A stretch of DNA of 64,000 nucleotides from Streptomyces rishiriensis (GCF_030815485.1 NZ_JAUSWV010000002.1:5022001-5086000); one strand, 5' to 3'; counted from the first letter of the stretch, positions 20,956-28,577 are shown. Notes: a model not told the origin generated them from the letters alone. Numbers and translations are program-made.

Positions 20956-21357
20956 TCAACGAGATCCGAAACCTTCGTCTGAAGAGATAACCTCTCGTCC
21001 GAGAGGCATGAGCGAGATCGGGATCAGCTTCAGGTTGGCCCACCCGAACGGGATGCCGATGATCGACAGGAACAGCGGGATGCTCGTGACCAGGTGGGCC
21101 AGAGCCAGCCACCAGCCCGCGAAGATCACCCAGATCACGTTCCCGATGAAGGACCCTGCCCCAGCACCCGGCCGATCCACTGTGGTGCGGCCGAACGGCC
21201 AGATGACGAAGCCGGCGATGCGTAGGGACGCGATGCCGAACGGGATGGTGATGATCAAGACGAAGCAGATCAGCGCCGCGATCAGGTAGCCGATCGCCAT
21301 CCAGATGCCACAGAAGAAAAGCCAGATGATGTTCAACAGCAGGTTGAAGAGCTTCAT
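20956..21357 (-). CDS. Complete YccF-family membrane protein carried by the element
   Basis: A 133-aa protein starting at ATG 21357 (GGAGAGG about 8 bases upstream). It has the tandem YccF layout, two halves each with a long hydrophobic helix pair followed by I(T/G)IPFG: IITIPFGIASLRIAGFVIWPFGR and SIIGIPFGWANLKLIPISLMPLGR (quoted from two separate stretches). It aligns end to end with the 130-aa host YccF that the element breaks, but is clearly divergent, so it is a homologue and not a recent copy. It lies wholly inside the element, next to attR, in the opposite orientation to the host gene. It may replace the lost function (inference). The role of YccF itself is poorly known. Confidence 0.88.
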   Translation of the reverse strand: MKLFNLLLNIIWLFFCGIWMAIGYLIAALICFVLIITIPFGIASLRIAGFVIWPFGRTTVDRPGAGAGSFIGNVIWVIFAGWWLALAHLVTSIPLFLSIIGIPFGWANLKLIPISLMPLGREVISSDEGFGSR

Positions 21358-21471
21358 GGTCGGTACCTCTCCAGGTCGGTCCATCGGCATGCCTGCTGTC
21401 ACCAGTATCAGCCGGTCAGGCGTTCAGGCGGAACCGCAGCGCCCTTGTAGCGTGATCGGGAACCCTCGGAG

Positions 21472-21491
21472 ACGATCCCGTTCGGAATCGC
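21472..21491. other. attR junction
   Basis: Element sequence ACGATCCCG, central TT at 21481-21482, then host yccF sequence CGGAATCGC. The left arm pairs with the right arm of attL (CGGGATCGT) to form the reconstructed attP palindrome; an outer GTTC/GAAC pair is also symmetrically placed. Confidence 0.85.
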
Positions 21492-21765
21492 CGCATTTCG
21501 GATCGGCGACTACGCGCTGTGGCCCTTCGGCTACACGACGATCGAGCGTCGTGACGCGGGCGCGCCCTCCTGCCTCGGCAATGTGCTCTGGCTGGTGCTC
21601 GCCGGCTGGTGGCTCGCCATCGGGCACATCGTCACCGGCCTCCTCCTCTGCCTGACCATCATCGGCATCCCGTTCGGCGTCGCGAACTTCAAGCTGATTC
21701 CGGTCTCGCTCTTCCCGCTGGGCCGCGAGATCGTGCCCACCGACCAACCGTTCGCGGCGCGCTGA
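21481..21765 (+). pseudogene. yccF: yccF, 3' half, cut by the inserted element
   Basis: Codons 37-130 of the host yccF in frame from the TT at 21481, reading FGIAAFRIGDYALWPFGYTT and, further on, the second YccF half LLLCLTIIGIPFGVANFKL, to TGA 21763-21765. An internal ATG at 21583 could give a 60-residue C-terminal half protein but has no clear ribosome binding site. Together with 18424-18533 it forms the uninterrupted gene after precise excision. Confidence 0.92.
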
Positions 21766-21882
21766 CGGACCGAGTCCGATCCGTTCGTCGGCCACAGCCC
21801 GTCAGTAACCGGCGGGCCGCCGTTCGCGACAGCGGCCCGCCGGTCGTCCCCGTTCGCTCGACGACGCCCGGGCGCTCGCCGG

Positions 21883-21909
21883 TTGTCCACAAGCGGCGGG
21901 TTGTCCACA
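21883..21909. promoter_or_regulatory. Two perfect DnaA boxes (TTGTCCACA)
   Basis: TTGTCCACA occurs at 21883-21891 and again at 21901-21909, same orientation, start-to-start distance 18 bp, just upstream of the SMI1/KNR4 gene. This nonamer is the preferred DnaA binding site in Streptomyces. A pair spaced about 1.7 turns could bind two DnaA molecules and act in DnaA titration or cell-cycle-linked regulation. Confidence 0.7.
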
Positions 21910-21949
21910 GGCCGGTCCGGTTGTCAGTGGCGGACTGCATCATGAACGC

Positions 21950-22549
21950 ATGACCGAGAACGAGCAGTTGTGGGCAAGGGCGGCGGCCGAGGCGGCCAGC
22001 ACCCGCCCCTGCGACCGGCCTTCGTTCCCCGACCCCGTGGACGCGGCCACCGTGGCCCGTGCCGAGGCCGCCCTCGGCTTCCCCCTGCCGCCACTGCTCG
22101 CCGACCCCTACCTGCGTACTGGGGACGGCGGATTCCGCTCGGAGTACGGCCTGCTGCCCCTGCTCGACAGCTTGCCGGCCGGTGAACCCGCCGCCGTCAG
22201 CCCGTACCTCGCCAACCGCGAAAGCGGTCACGAAGATCCCGACCGGCCCTGGCCCGAGGGCGTCCTGCCGATATCCCACTGGGGCTGCGCGATGTACGCC
22301 TGCGTGGACTGCCGCTCCCCGCGGGCTACGGTGCTGCCCTGCGAGCCGAACCCCGGCGACCCCGACCACGCATGGCTCGTCGACGCCCTCGGCCCCACTA
22401 CGTGGCTGCACCCCTGGCTCGTCGACGCCCCCCGCCCCACTGCCTGGCTGCACGCCCGGCTGGACGGCACGGGCTGGTACGGCACCCTGGGCGACGACCT
22501 GGAACCGACCCCCTGGACCGAGTTCCGCATACGCACGGCGGCCGCCTGA
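21950..22549 (+). CDS. SMI1/KNR4 (SUKH)-family protein
   Basis: A 199-aa protein whose first half has the SUKH motif VARAEAALGFPLPPLLADPYL and GDGGFRSEYGLLPL. SUKH proteins are often immunity proteins to toxins or general protein-binding modules. The middle has ISHWGCAMYACVDC. Near the C-terminus a 14-residue unit is duplicated in tandem (WLVDALGPTTWLHP followed by WLVDAPRPTAWLHA), reflecting a 42-bp DNA duplication. No toxin gene is adjacent, so immunity is not supported by context. Two DnaA boxes lie 40-65 bases upstream. Confidence 0.78.
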   Translation: MTENEQLWARAAAEAASTRPCDRPSFPDPVDAATVARAEAALGFPLPPLLADPYLRTGDGGFRSEYGLLPLLDSLPAGEPAAVSPYLANRESGHEDPDRPWPEGVLPISHWGCAMYACVDCRSPRATVLPCEPNPGDPDHAWLVDALGPTTWLHPWLVDAPRPTAWLHARLDGTGWYGTLGDDLEPTPWTEFRIRTAAA

Positions 22550-22633
22550 GGCGACGGCGCCGTAGCGGCCCTCCTGCCACGGACCCGTTGCCCGGGCAGC
22601 TGCCCCTCGCCCTCCGTCGTCACCCTCTCGCGG

Positions 22634-23887
22634 CTACCGCGACCCCGCCCAGCGCCGCCGTATCCCGTAGGCGAGCACGCCCACCGCCAGCACCCCCGCC
22701 CCCACGGCCACCGAGGTTCTAGGCAACGCGAACGCGAGCGCGACGCAGCCCAGGAGCCCCACCGCGGGCAGCACCCGCTTCGCCGGGGCCGGATCGAGCG
22801 TCCAGGCCGACGCATTGGCCACCGCGTAGTACGTCAGCACGCCGAAGGAGGAGAAACCGATCGCGCCCCGGACATCCACCGTGGCGGCCAGGACCGCGAC
22901 CACCGCGCCCACGGTGAGCTCGGCCCGGTGCGGTACCTGGAAGCGCGGATGCACGGCGGCCAGGGCGCCGGGCAGATACCGGTCCCGTGCCATGGCCAGT
23001 GTCGTACGTGAGACGCCCAGGACGAGGGCGAGGAGCGAGCCCAGCGCCGCCACGGCGGCCCCGATCCGCACCACCGGCACCAGCCCGGGCACCCCCGCCG
23101 CCCGCACCGCGTCGGCCAACGGGGCCCCTGCCCGCCCGAGATCGCCCGGCCCCAGCACGGAGAGGACAGCGACCGCCACACCCGCGTACACGACCAGAGC
23201 GATGCCCAGGGCCAGGGGGATCGCGCGGGGGATGGTGCGCGCCGGGTCACGCACCTCTTCGCCCAGCGTGGCGATGCGGGCGTACCCGGCGAAGGCGAAG
23301 AACAGCAGACCGGCGGAGGTCAGCACCCCTCCGACACCGTGGGAGATCCCGACGTCCAGCCGCCCGTCGTCGGACGCGCCGGAGCCCAGGCACACGACCA
23401 CCACGGAAGCGAGGACCGCCAGAACCACCGCCACGATCGCCCGCGTCAGCCAGGCCGACTTCCGGACGCCGCCGTAGTTCACCGCGGTCAGCGCCACCAC
23501 GGCCGCGACCGCCACCGCGTGCGCCTGCCCCGGCCACACGTACGCACCGACCGTCAGAGCCATCGCCGCACAGGAGGCCGTCTTCCCGACCACGAACGAC
23601 CAGCCCGCCAGATACCCCCAGAACGCGCCGAGCCGCTCGCGCCCGTACACGTACGTGCCACCCGAGGCGGGATACAGCGCGGCGAGCCGTGCGGACGACA
23701 TGGCGTTGCAGTAGGCGACCAGCGCGGCGAGCGCGAGTCCGAGCAGCAGCCCGGAACCCGCGGCCTGTGCGGCGGGAGCGAGCGCCGCGAAGACGCCGGC
23801 GCCGATCATCGAGCCGAGCCCGATGACCACGGCGTCGCCGAGGCCCAGTGTCCGCCGCAGTTCGGCGCGTGATCCGGACTGTGTCAT
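22634..23887 (-). CDS. APC-superfamily amino acid permease
   Basis: A 417-aa polytopic membrane transporter, about 11-12 helices. The N-terminus has the APC signature LGLGDAVVIGLGSMIGAGVFAAL split over helix 1, and further on GSGLLLGLALAALVAYCNAMSSARLAALYPASGGTYVYG (two adjacent stretches), typical for amino acid permeases. The start ATG 23887 was chosen over the in-frame codon at 23896. A proton- or cation-coupled importer or exchanger of amino acids is expected; the substrate is not predictable. Confidence 0.88.
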   Translation of the reverse strand: MTQSGSRAELRRTLGLGDAVVIGLGSMIGAGVFAALAPAAQAAGSGLLLGLALAALVAYCNAMSSARLAALYPASGGTYVYGRERLGAFWGYLAGWSFVVGKTASCAAMALTVGAYVWPGQAHAVAVAAVVALTAVNYGGVRKSAWLTRAIVAVVLAVLASVVVVCLGSGASDDGRLDVGISHGVGGVLTSAGLLFFAFAGYARIATLGEEVRDPARTIPRAIPLALGIALVVYAGVAVAVLSVLGPGDLGRAGAPLADAVRAAGVPGLVPVVRIGAAVAALGSLLALVLGVSRTTLAMARDRYLPGALAAVHPRFQVPHRAELTVGAVVAVLAATVDVRGAIGFSSFGVLTYYAVANASAWTLDPAPAKRVLPAVGLLGCVALAFALPRTSVAVGAGVLAVGVLAYGIRRRWAGSR

Positions 23888-24073
23888 GGACCGCACCCTA
23901 GTGATCGGGGGAACCAGCGTGTGTCCTCAGGACGTCGTCGTCATCGACACGAGCCGAACTCGCGTGCGACGCAGGACGCGGGGGGTGACGGAAACGAGCA
24001 CAGCCCGTCCGGAGCGAGTGACATCACAGTGCCCGGACAGCGCGGGCACAGCACGGAAGGGCAGGTTCAGGGC

Positions 24074-24340
24074 ATGAGCATCATCAGCTGGATCATTCTG
24101 GGGTTGTTGGCCGGAGTCATCGCCAAGGTCCTGCTTCCGGGCCGCGACCCGGGCGGCTTCATCGGCACGACCCTCATCGGCGTCGCGGGCGCGTTCATCG
24201 GCGGCTGGATATCGGCCCGCTGGCTGGACCACCCCGTCACCAAGGACTTCTACGACGGCGCGACCTGGGCCGCGGCGATCGGCGGTTCGCTGGTGCTGCT
24301 GATCGTCTACCGCCTGCTGTTCGGCAACTCGCGCGACTGA
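24074..24340 (+). CDS. GlsB/YeaQ/YmgE-family small membrane protein
   Basis: An 88-aa, Gly-rich membrane protein starting MSIISWIILGLLAGVIAKVL and containing PGRDPGGFIGTTLIGVAGAFIGGW, the hallmark of the transglycosylase-associated (GlsB/YeaQ) family. Three membrane segments are visible. Family members are often stress induced, but their role is not defined. The ATG 24074 begins the family-like region; the frame is open upstream from 23921 without similarity. Confidence 0.88.
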   Translation: MSIISWIILGLLAGVIAKVLLPGRDPGGFIGTTLIGVAGAFIGGWISARWLDHPVTKDFYDGATWAAAIGGSLVLLIVYRLLFGNSRD

Positions 24341-24365
24341 GCGCCTGCGCGGCGGGCCGGACGAG

Positions 24366-24396
24366 AAGGGTGGGCACCCGACGGGCGCCCACCCTT
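24366..24396. terminator. Bidirectional hairpin between convergent genes
   Basis: Perfect 10-bp stem AAGGGTGGGC / GCCCACCCTT with an 11-base loop between the convergent GlsB-like gene and yajQ. No T-run beyond TT follows in either direction. Confidence 0.7.
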
Positions 24397-24446
24397 GCGT
24401 ACAACTGGCCGGCTCGTGGCTGGCCGGCTCGCCTCCGGTCGGCCGG

Positions 24447-24935
24447 CTACCGGTAGTTCACGAACTGAAGGGCGAAGTCGAAGTCCTGGCCCTTGAGCAG
24501 GGTGATGACGGTCTGGAGGTCGTCGCGGCTCTTGGAGCTGACACGCAGTTCCTCGCCCTGCACCTGGGCCTTCACGCCCTTGGGGCCCTCGTCGCGGATG
24601 AGCTTCGCGACCTTCTTCGCGTTGTCCTGGGAGATGCCTTCCTTGATCTCCGCGAAGAGCTTGTACTCCTTGCCGGAGAGCTGGGGCTCGCCCGCGTCCA
24701 GCGCCTTGAGCGAGATCCCGCGCTTGATCAGCTTGGACTGGAAGACGTCGAGGACGGCGTTCACCCGGTCCTCGGAGTTCGCCTCCATCAGAATCTTCTC
24801 GCCGGACCACGAGATCGAGGCGCCGACGCCCTTGAAGTCGTAGCGCTGCGAGATTTCCTTGGCGGCCTGGTTGAGGGCGTTGTCGACCTCCTGCCGCTCG
24901 ACCTTCGAGACGATGTCGAAACTGGAGTCGGCCAT
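24447..24935 (-). CDS. yajQ: YajQ-family (UPF0234) nucleotide-binding protein
   Basis: A 162-aa cytoplasmic protein starting [20 protein letters not shown] and ending in the family-typical [17 protein letters not shown], full length for YajQ. Conserved stretches include [18 protein letters not shown] and [20 protein letters not shown]. Some YajQ proteins bind cyclic di-GMP and act as regulators; whether this one does is not evident from sequence. Monocistronic by appearance. Confidence 0.93.
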   Translation of the reverse strand: MADSSFDIVSKVERQEVDNALNQAAKEISQRYDFKGVGASISWSGEKILMEANSEDRVNAVLDVFQSKLIKRGISLKALDAGEPQLSGKEYKLFAEIKEGISQDNAKKVAKLIRDEGPKGVKAQVQGEELRVSSKSRDDLQTVITLLKGQDFDFALQFVNYR

Positions 24936-25158
24936 GTCCTGTGGCTCCTTGTATCGGGGTGCGTGTCAGGTGCGTATCGGCGTACGTGGGCGACCGCCGA
25001 GCCCGGCGTGGTCCCGGGCCGCATCCGGACAAGCCTAGTCACCCCGCTCCCTCCGGGCAGCGAGGAATCAGGTGGCGAAGCACCCCTGGGCATCGGGTAT
25101 CGTTTACGTCGTTGCCAGGGAGCACCGCCGAAAAGCGGTTCGAACAGGCGGCAAACCC

Positions 25159-25240
25159 GGCGGTGTGCCCGAGCGGCCAAAGGGAGCAGACTGTAAATCT
25201 GCCGGCTCAGCCTTCCCAGGTTCGAATCCTGGCGCCGCCA
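25159..25240 (+). tRNA. tRNA-Tyr (anticodon GTA)
   Basis: 82-nt class II tRNA. Acceptor stem GGCGGTG pairs with CGCCGCC, the anticodon arm contains CTGTAAA, there is a long variable arm and the T loop TTCGAAT. CCA is not encoded. tRNA-Tyr is the known integration site of SLP1 in S. coelicolor; here nothing is inserted and no copy of the 3' end is seen nearby. Confidence 0.95.
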
Positions 25241-25253
25241 CGCTGAGAGAGGT

Positions 25254-25294
25254 AACCCCTCCGAACTGCGGAAACGCAGAGCGGAGGGGTTTCT
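25254..25294 (+). terminator. Terminator of tRNA-Tyr
   Basis: Stem AACCCCTCCG / CGGAGGGGTT with inner CTGCG/CGCAG pairing, followed by TTTCTT, directly downstream of the tRNA. Confidence 0.9.
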
Positions 25295-25327
25295 TCGTAT
25301 GCGGGAAAGCCTGGGCGGCGGCGCGCT

Positions 25328-25675
25328 TCACCTCCCTTCGGCCGGGTCTGTCGGGTCTGTCGGGTCTTCCGGATCTGCCGGGGCGTCCCGGGGTTCGGGG
25401 GCTTCCGGCGAGGGTGTCTTCGCCGCTCTTTTCACCTCCGCCTCGATGTCGTTGCGTGGTCTGTTCTCGTCCTTGGCATGTTCGGTCACCGCGGCCTGGA
25501 CATCGCGGGCGAGGTCGCGCCATGCGCGCCAGGCGGTTTCGTAGGTGTCGGTCTGGATCTCCGGCCAGGGGGTGGCCGTGGGTGCGCCGTACGTGTCCCG
25601 CAGCGCTTCGACCCTCGCGTGTGCCTCGTCGGCCGCGCGTTGCTTCTCCACGAGTTCCTCGAAGGTATGTGCCAC
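25328..25675 (-). CDS. Hypothetical charged protein with Pro/Asp-rich tail
   Basis: 115 aa from GTG 25675. The first ~80 residues are highly charged and probably helical (HTFEELVEKQRAADEAHARV; WRAWRDLARDVQAAVTEHAK), the tail is Pro/Asp/Thr-rich with PTDPTDP repeats. The frame is open further upstream to 25756, but that part is Arg-rich and lacks codon-bias support. No domain recognised. It lies convergent to the tRNA-Tyr terminator. Confidence 0.65.
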   Translation of the reverse strand: MAHTFEELVEKQRAADEAHARVEALRDTYGAPTATPWPEIQTDTYETAWRAWRDLARDVQAAVTEHAKDENRPRNDIEAEVKRAAKTPSPEAPEPRDAPADPEDPTDPTDPAEGR

Positions 25676-25773
25676 GTGTACGGATGCTAAGGAGCCGGCC
25701 GCACTTCCGCGCGGCGAGCGGGGCGCGTCCCGTCGCGGGGTACCCGCGTGGCCCACTGGGGCAGACTGATCAC

Positions 25774-25995
25774 ATGTCCAGCGCGTCCAGCCGCCGTAGA
25801 ACGTGTCCCGTATGCCGTCGCGAGATCGCCGTCGTCGCCGGACGGTTCGCCCGGCACGACCCGCCGGGGGCGCGCGGGACCGGGGACCTCGTCTCCTGCC
25901 CCGGCTCCCGCAGCCCGGCGCAACTGGGCGCCGCCCAGCCGTCGTTGGACGGGTATGTGGTCCCGGATTTTCCGGGACAGCTGCCCCTCTTCTAG
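25774..25995 (+). CDS. Small hypothetical protein with CxxC motif
   Basis: 73 aa starting MSSASSRRRTCPVCRREI. A CPVC pair, a His (FARHDPPG) and a later Cys (VSCPGS) could bind one zinc ion, as in small treble-clef or ribbon proteins common in actinobacteria. The end is hydrophobic (VVPDFPGQLPLF). Function unknown. Confidence 0.7.
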   Translation: MSSASSRRRTCPVCRREIAVVAGRFARHDPPGARGTGDLVSCPGSRSPAQLGAAQPSLDGYVVPDFPGQLPLF

Positions 25996-26042
25996 CGCCT
26001 CTTCCAGCCCTCGTCAGCGCTACTTCCCGCGCACCGCGTTCT

Positions 26043-26699
26043 TCAGTTCCCCGCCACCGCCTTGACCGCCACCGCCACCGGCGCCGAGCCGCTGATGAGC
26101 TCCAGGGTGAGGCCGGAGGTCGCCGGGGTGTCCAGCAGTTCGGCCAGGACGGCGGCCACGTCGTCGCGCGGGACGGGCCCGCGGCCCGTACGCGCCTCCA
26201 GGCGGACCAGGCCGGTGCCGGCGTCGTCCGTCAGGGCGCCGGGGCGCAGGATCGTCCAGTCGAGGGAGGTGAGGCCCTGCACGTGCGCGTCCGCCTCGCC
26301 CTTGGCGCGCAGGTAGACGTCGAAGACCTCGTCGCCCCGGTGGCCGGGGTCCGCGCCCATGGACGACACGACCACGAAGCGCCGTACGCCCGCCCGGACC
26401 GCCGCGTCCGCGAACAGGACCGCCGCGCCCTTGTCCACGGTGTCCTTGCGGCCCACTCCGCTGCCCGGGCCGGCGCCCGCCGCGAACACCGCCGCGTCCG
26501 CGCCCCGCAGCCGCTCCGCGACCGTCTCGACGGACGCCGACTCCAGGTCCAGGACGACCGGTTCGGCGCCGGCCGCCCGCAGGTCGTCGCTCTGTTCCGC
26601 CTTGCGGATGATCCCCGCGACCTCGTCCCCGCGCGCGGCGAGCAGGCGCTCCAGCCGCAGCGCGATCTGACCATGACCACCAGCGATGACAATGCGCAT
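26043..26699 (-). CDS. NAD(P)-binding oxidoreductase (atypical SDR, NmrA-like)
   Basis: 218 aa. The N-terminal dinucleotide motif MRIVIAGGHGQIALRLERLL (GGxGxI) and the downstream FVVVSSMGAD plus RPGALTDDAGTG are those of the extended/atypical SDR group that includes YwnB-like and NmrA-like proteins. The catalytic Tyr-x3-Lys appears as YLRAK (DVYLRAKGEAD). ATG 26699 was chosen because the Rossmann motif starts there. Substrate unknown. Confidence 0.87.
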   Translation of the reverse strand: MRIVIAGGHGQIALRLERLLAARGDEVAGIIRKAEQSDDLRAAGAEPVVLDLESASVETVAERLRGADAAVFAAGAGPGSGVGRKDTVDKGAAVLFADAAVRAGVRRFVVVSSMGADPGHRGDEVFDVYLRAKGEADAHVQGLTSLDWTILRPGALTDDAGTGLVRLEARTGRGPVPRDDVAAVLAELLDTPATSGLTLELISGSAPVAVAVKAVAGN

Positions 26700-26840
26700 G
26701 CTTCCGACCGTACGCCCGGACCCCCGCATCCGCCGCATGACCTCGCCCGGGCCCCGTCCAACTCCCGGTCCGGTCCCTGCTGTCCCGTCCTTGCTGTCCC
26801 GTGCCCGCTGTCCCGTGCCCGCTGTCCTGTTCAGGCGGTT

Positions 26841-28109
26841 CTACGAGAGTTCTCCGCGTCCCTGCCTCGGCAGGCCCCACTCCGGGGCGGCCGTGGAGTT
26901 GCGGTACTCCCGGACCGCGCTCGTGCGGGCCACCACGCGGCCCTGGTGGATCACGATCCTGCTGTACGCCAGGGACAGGGCGCCCGCCAGTCGGTCGCCG
27001 CGAACGGCCAGGAGGTCGGCCGGGAAGCCCGCCTCCACGCGGACCTCGGGGAGGCCCAGCGCGGCCCGCGCGGACGTGCTCACGGCGTCGTAGGCGTCCT
27101 CGGCACGCAGGCCGTGGCGGGAGGCGAGCAGGTAGGCCGCCTCCAGGGGGTCGCCGCGGCCGACCGGGTTGGAGACGTCCCGCAACGCCCCGCTGCCGGC
27201 GGCGACCCGTACGCCCGCCGCGCGCAACAGCCTTACGGGCGCGGCGTCCCGGTGCTCGACGGTGCCGCAGCCGCCCTGGGGGAGGCAGACCACCGTCACG
27301 CCGGCGGCGGCGAGTTGGTCGGCGGTGCGGCCGGCCGCTTCGGCGGGGAGGTCGTCGAGGCCGCCGCAGGGGCTCAGGGTGACGCCCGGGCGCAGGCCGC
27401 CGGCCATCGCGGCGAGGCGGGCGAGGCGGGCCGGGTCGGCGGCGTCGGTGTGCAGGTCGACGGGGCAGCCGTGTTCGGAGGCGACTTCCAGGACGGTCTC
27501 CACGTAGCCCGTCGGATCGGGGTCGAGGTCCGGACAGCCGCCCACCACCGAGGCGCCCATCTTCACCGCGTCCCGCAGGATCGCGAGCCCGTCCGCCCCG
27601 GCTGCCCCGGTCAGTACCCGGGGCATCGCCACCGCCGTCAGTTCGGCGAGCCCGCGCAGCGAACGCCGGGCCTGGAGGACGGCGGCCAGCGCGCCGAGGC
27701 CCTGGACGTCGCCCACGTGCACATGGGCGCGCAGCGCCGTCGCGCCGTGGCCCAGTTGCAGCAACGCGGCCTCCGTGGCGCGGCGCTGGACGTCCTCGGG
27801 GGCGTACGAGACCGGGCCGTCGGTGTCGGCCGTGAGCGCGGTGTCGGCATGCGCGTGCGGCTCGGCGGGGGCGGGGAGCAGGAGGTAGCCGCCGAGGTCC
27901 ACGCGCGTGCCGCCGCGGGCCGGGCCGGTCGTCAGGCTGCCCGCCGTGCCGACCGCCTCGATACGCCCGCGGCCCAGCCGTACGTCCACGGTCCGGCCGT
28001 CGGCCAGGCGCGCGCCGCACAGCAGGAGGGCGGCCGGGTCCGGCGAACGTCCCGAGGCGCCGGACGCGGACGACGGCCAAGGGGGCGGCTGCGGCTGGCT
28101 GTCGGGCAT
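26841..28109 (-). CDS. Amidohydrolase-superfamily protein (cytosine deaminase-like), active site degraded
   Basis: 422 aa with the overall plan of the cytosine deaminase branch: a short beta-sandwich segment (LLLCGARLADGRTVDVRLGRG), the metal motif PHAHADT, VDLHTDAADP, and a C-terminal sandwich return (AGFPADLLAVRGDRLAGAL). Compared from memory with E. coli cytosine deaminase the first HxH and the His of DLH are kept, but the Glu after it, the His of the next strand (here LSPCGG) and the catalytic Asp (here AAGSGALRD) are replaced. It may therefore lack deaminase activity. ATG 28109 was chosen from the conserved start region; residues 1-25 are Pro/Ser-rich. Confidence 0.82.
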   Translation of the reverse strand: MPDSQPQPPPWPSSASGASGRSPDPAALLLCGARLADGRTVDVRLGRGRIEAVGTAGSLTTGPARGGTRVDLGGYLLLPAPAEPHAHADTALTADTDGPVSYAPEDVQRRATEAALLQLGHGATALRAHVHVGDVQGLGALAAVLQARRSLRGLAELTAVAMPRVLTGAAGADGLAILRDAVKMGASVVGGCPDLDPDPTGYVETVLEVASEHGCPVDLHTDAADPARLARLAAMAGGLRPGVTLSPCGGLDDLPAEAAGRTADQLAAAGVTVVCLPQGGCGTVEHRDAAPVRLLRAAGVRVAAGSGALRDVSNPVGRGDPLEAAYLLASRHGLRAEDAYDAVSTSARAALGLPEVRVEAGFPADLLAVRGDRLAGALSLAYSRIVIHQGRVVARTSAVREYRNSTAAPEWGLPRQGRGELS

Positions 28110-28380
28110 CGCACTCCAGGGGCTCGGCACGGGACTGCGCGGGGACGCGGGTGACGCGCGGTCGCGGGGACGCAAGATCACGCAGAGTGAGTCGAGCCTA
28201 GGACGGCGTTTCGGCGTCAGCGGGGAGGAGCGCAATAGTCGTACCGGTGTGGTCCGGTGGGCGGGAGGTGCTCGGGAGGCCGCTGGGACCCTGCGGAAAC
28301 GGCCCTCCGGGCGGTCCCGGAAGGCCTCGCGAAACGGATTTGGGTGAACGGCTGCGGACCGTGTAATGTCTTCATCGCTC

Positions 28381-28453
28381 GCCCCAATAGCTCAGTCGGT
28401 AGAGCGTCTCCATGGTAAGGAGAAGGTCTACGGTTCGATTCCGTATTGGGGCT
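28381..28453 (+). tRNA. tRNA-Thr (anticodon GGT)
   Basis: 73 nt. Acceptor GCCCCAA / TTGGGGC, D arm CTCAGTCGGTAGAG, anticodon stem TCTCC/GGAGA around ATGGTAA, T loop TTCGATT. No encoded CCA. Confidence 0.95.
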
Positions 28454-28499
28454 CTGGTGGGTGAGGTTCCCGTCGCAAGGCGGGACCTGATCCCATCAA

Positions 28500-28572
28500 A
28501 GCGGTGTAGCTCAGTCGGTAGAGCAAGCGGCTCATAATCGCTGTGTCACCGGTTCAAGTCCGGTCACCGCTA
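28500..28572 (+). tRNA. tRNA-Met (anticodon CAT, elongator-like)
   Basis: 73 nt. Acceptor AGCGGTG / CACCGCT, anticodon loop CTCATAA, T arm ACCGG-TTCAAGT-CCGGT. The first base pair A-T and absence of the three G-C pairs of initiator tRNA suggest the elongator species. 46 bases after tRNA-Thr, so likely co-transcribed. Confidence 0.93.
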
Positions 28573-28577
28573 CTGAC

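Larger units (their letters stand above)
18532..21482. mobile_element. ~2.95-kb serine-recombinase element inserted in yccF
   Basis: The ends were placed by comparison of the two broken halves of yccF. Left junction reads ATTCCC-TT-CGGGATCGT; right junction reads ACGATCCCG-TT-CGGAAT. Rejoining host flanks gives ATTCCCTTCGGAAT (attB), rejoining the element gives ACGATCCCG-TT-CGGGATCGT (attP), a perfect 9-bp dyad around TT. This is the expected geometry for a large serine integrase with a TT core. Inside: frameshifted recombinase with a DUF4096 tail, a RepSA-like replication protein fragment and an intact yccF homologue. No transfer (Tra/FtsK-like) genes, so it looks like a reduced integrative plasmid or AICE relic. 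Confidence 0.88.

Noticed and set aside
21583-21765. Independent 60-residue small protein
   Set aside because: It is the 3' half of the interrupted yccF, in frame with the restored gene.
25159-25300. SLP1-type integration at tRNA-Tyr
   Set aside because: The tRNA is intact, followed directly by its terminator, and no integrase or duplicated tRNA end is present.
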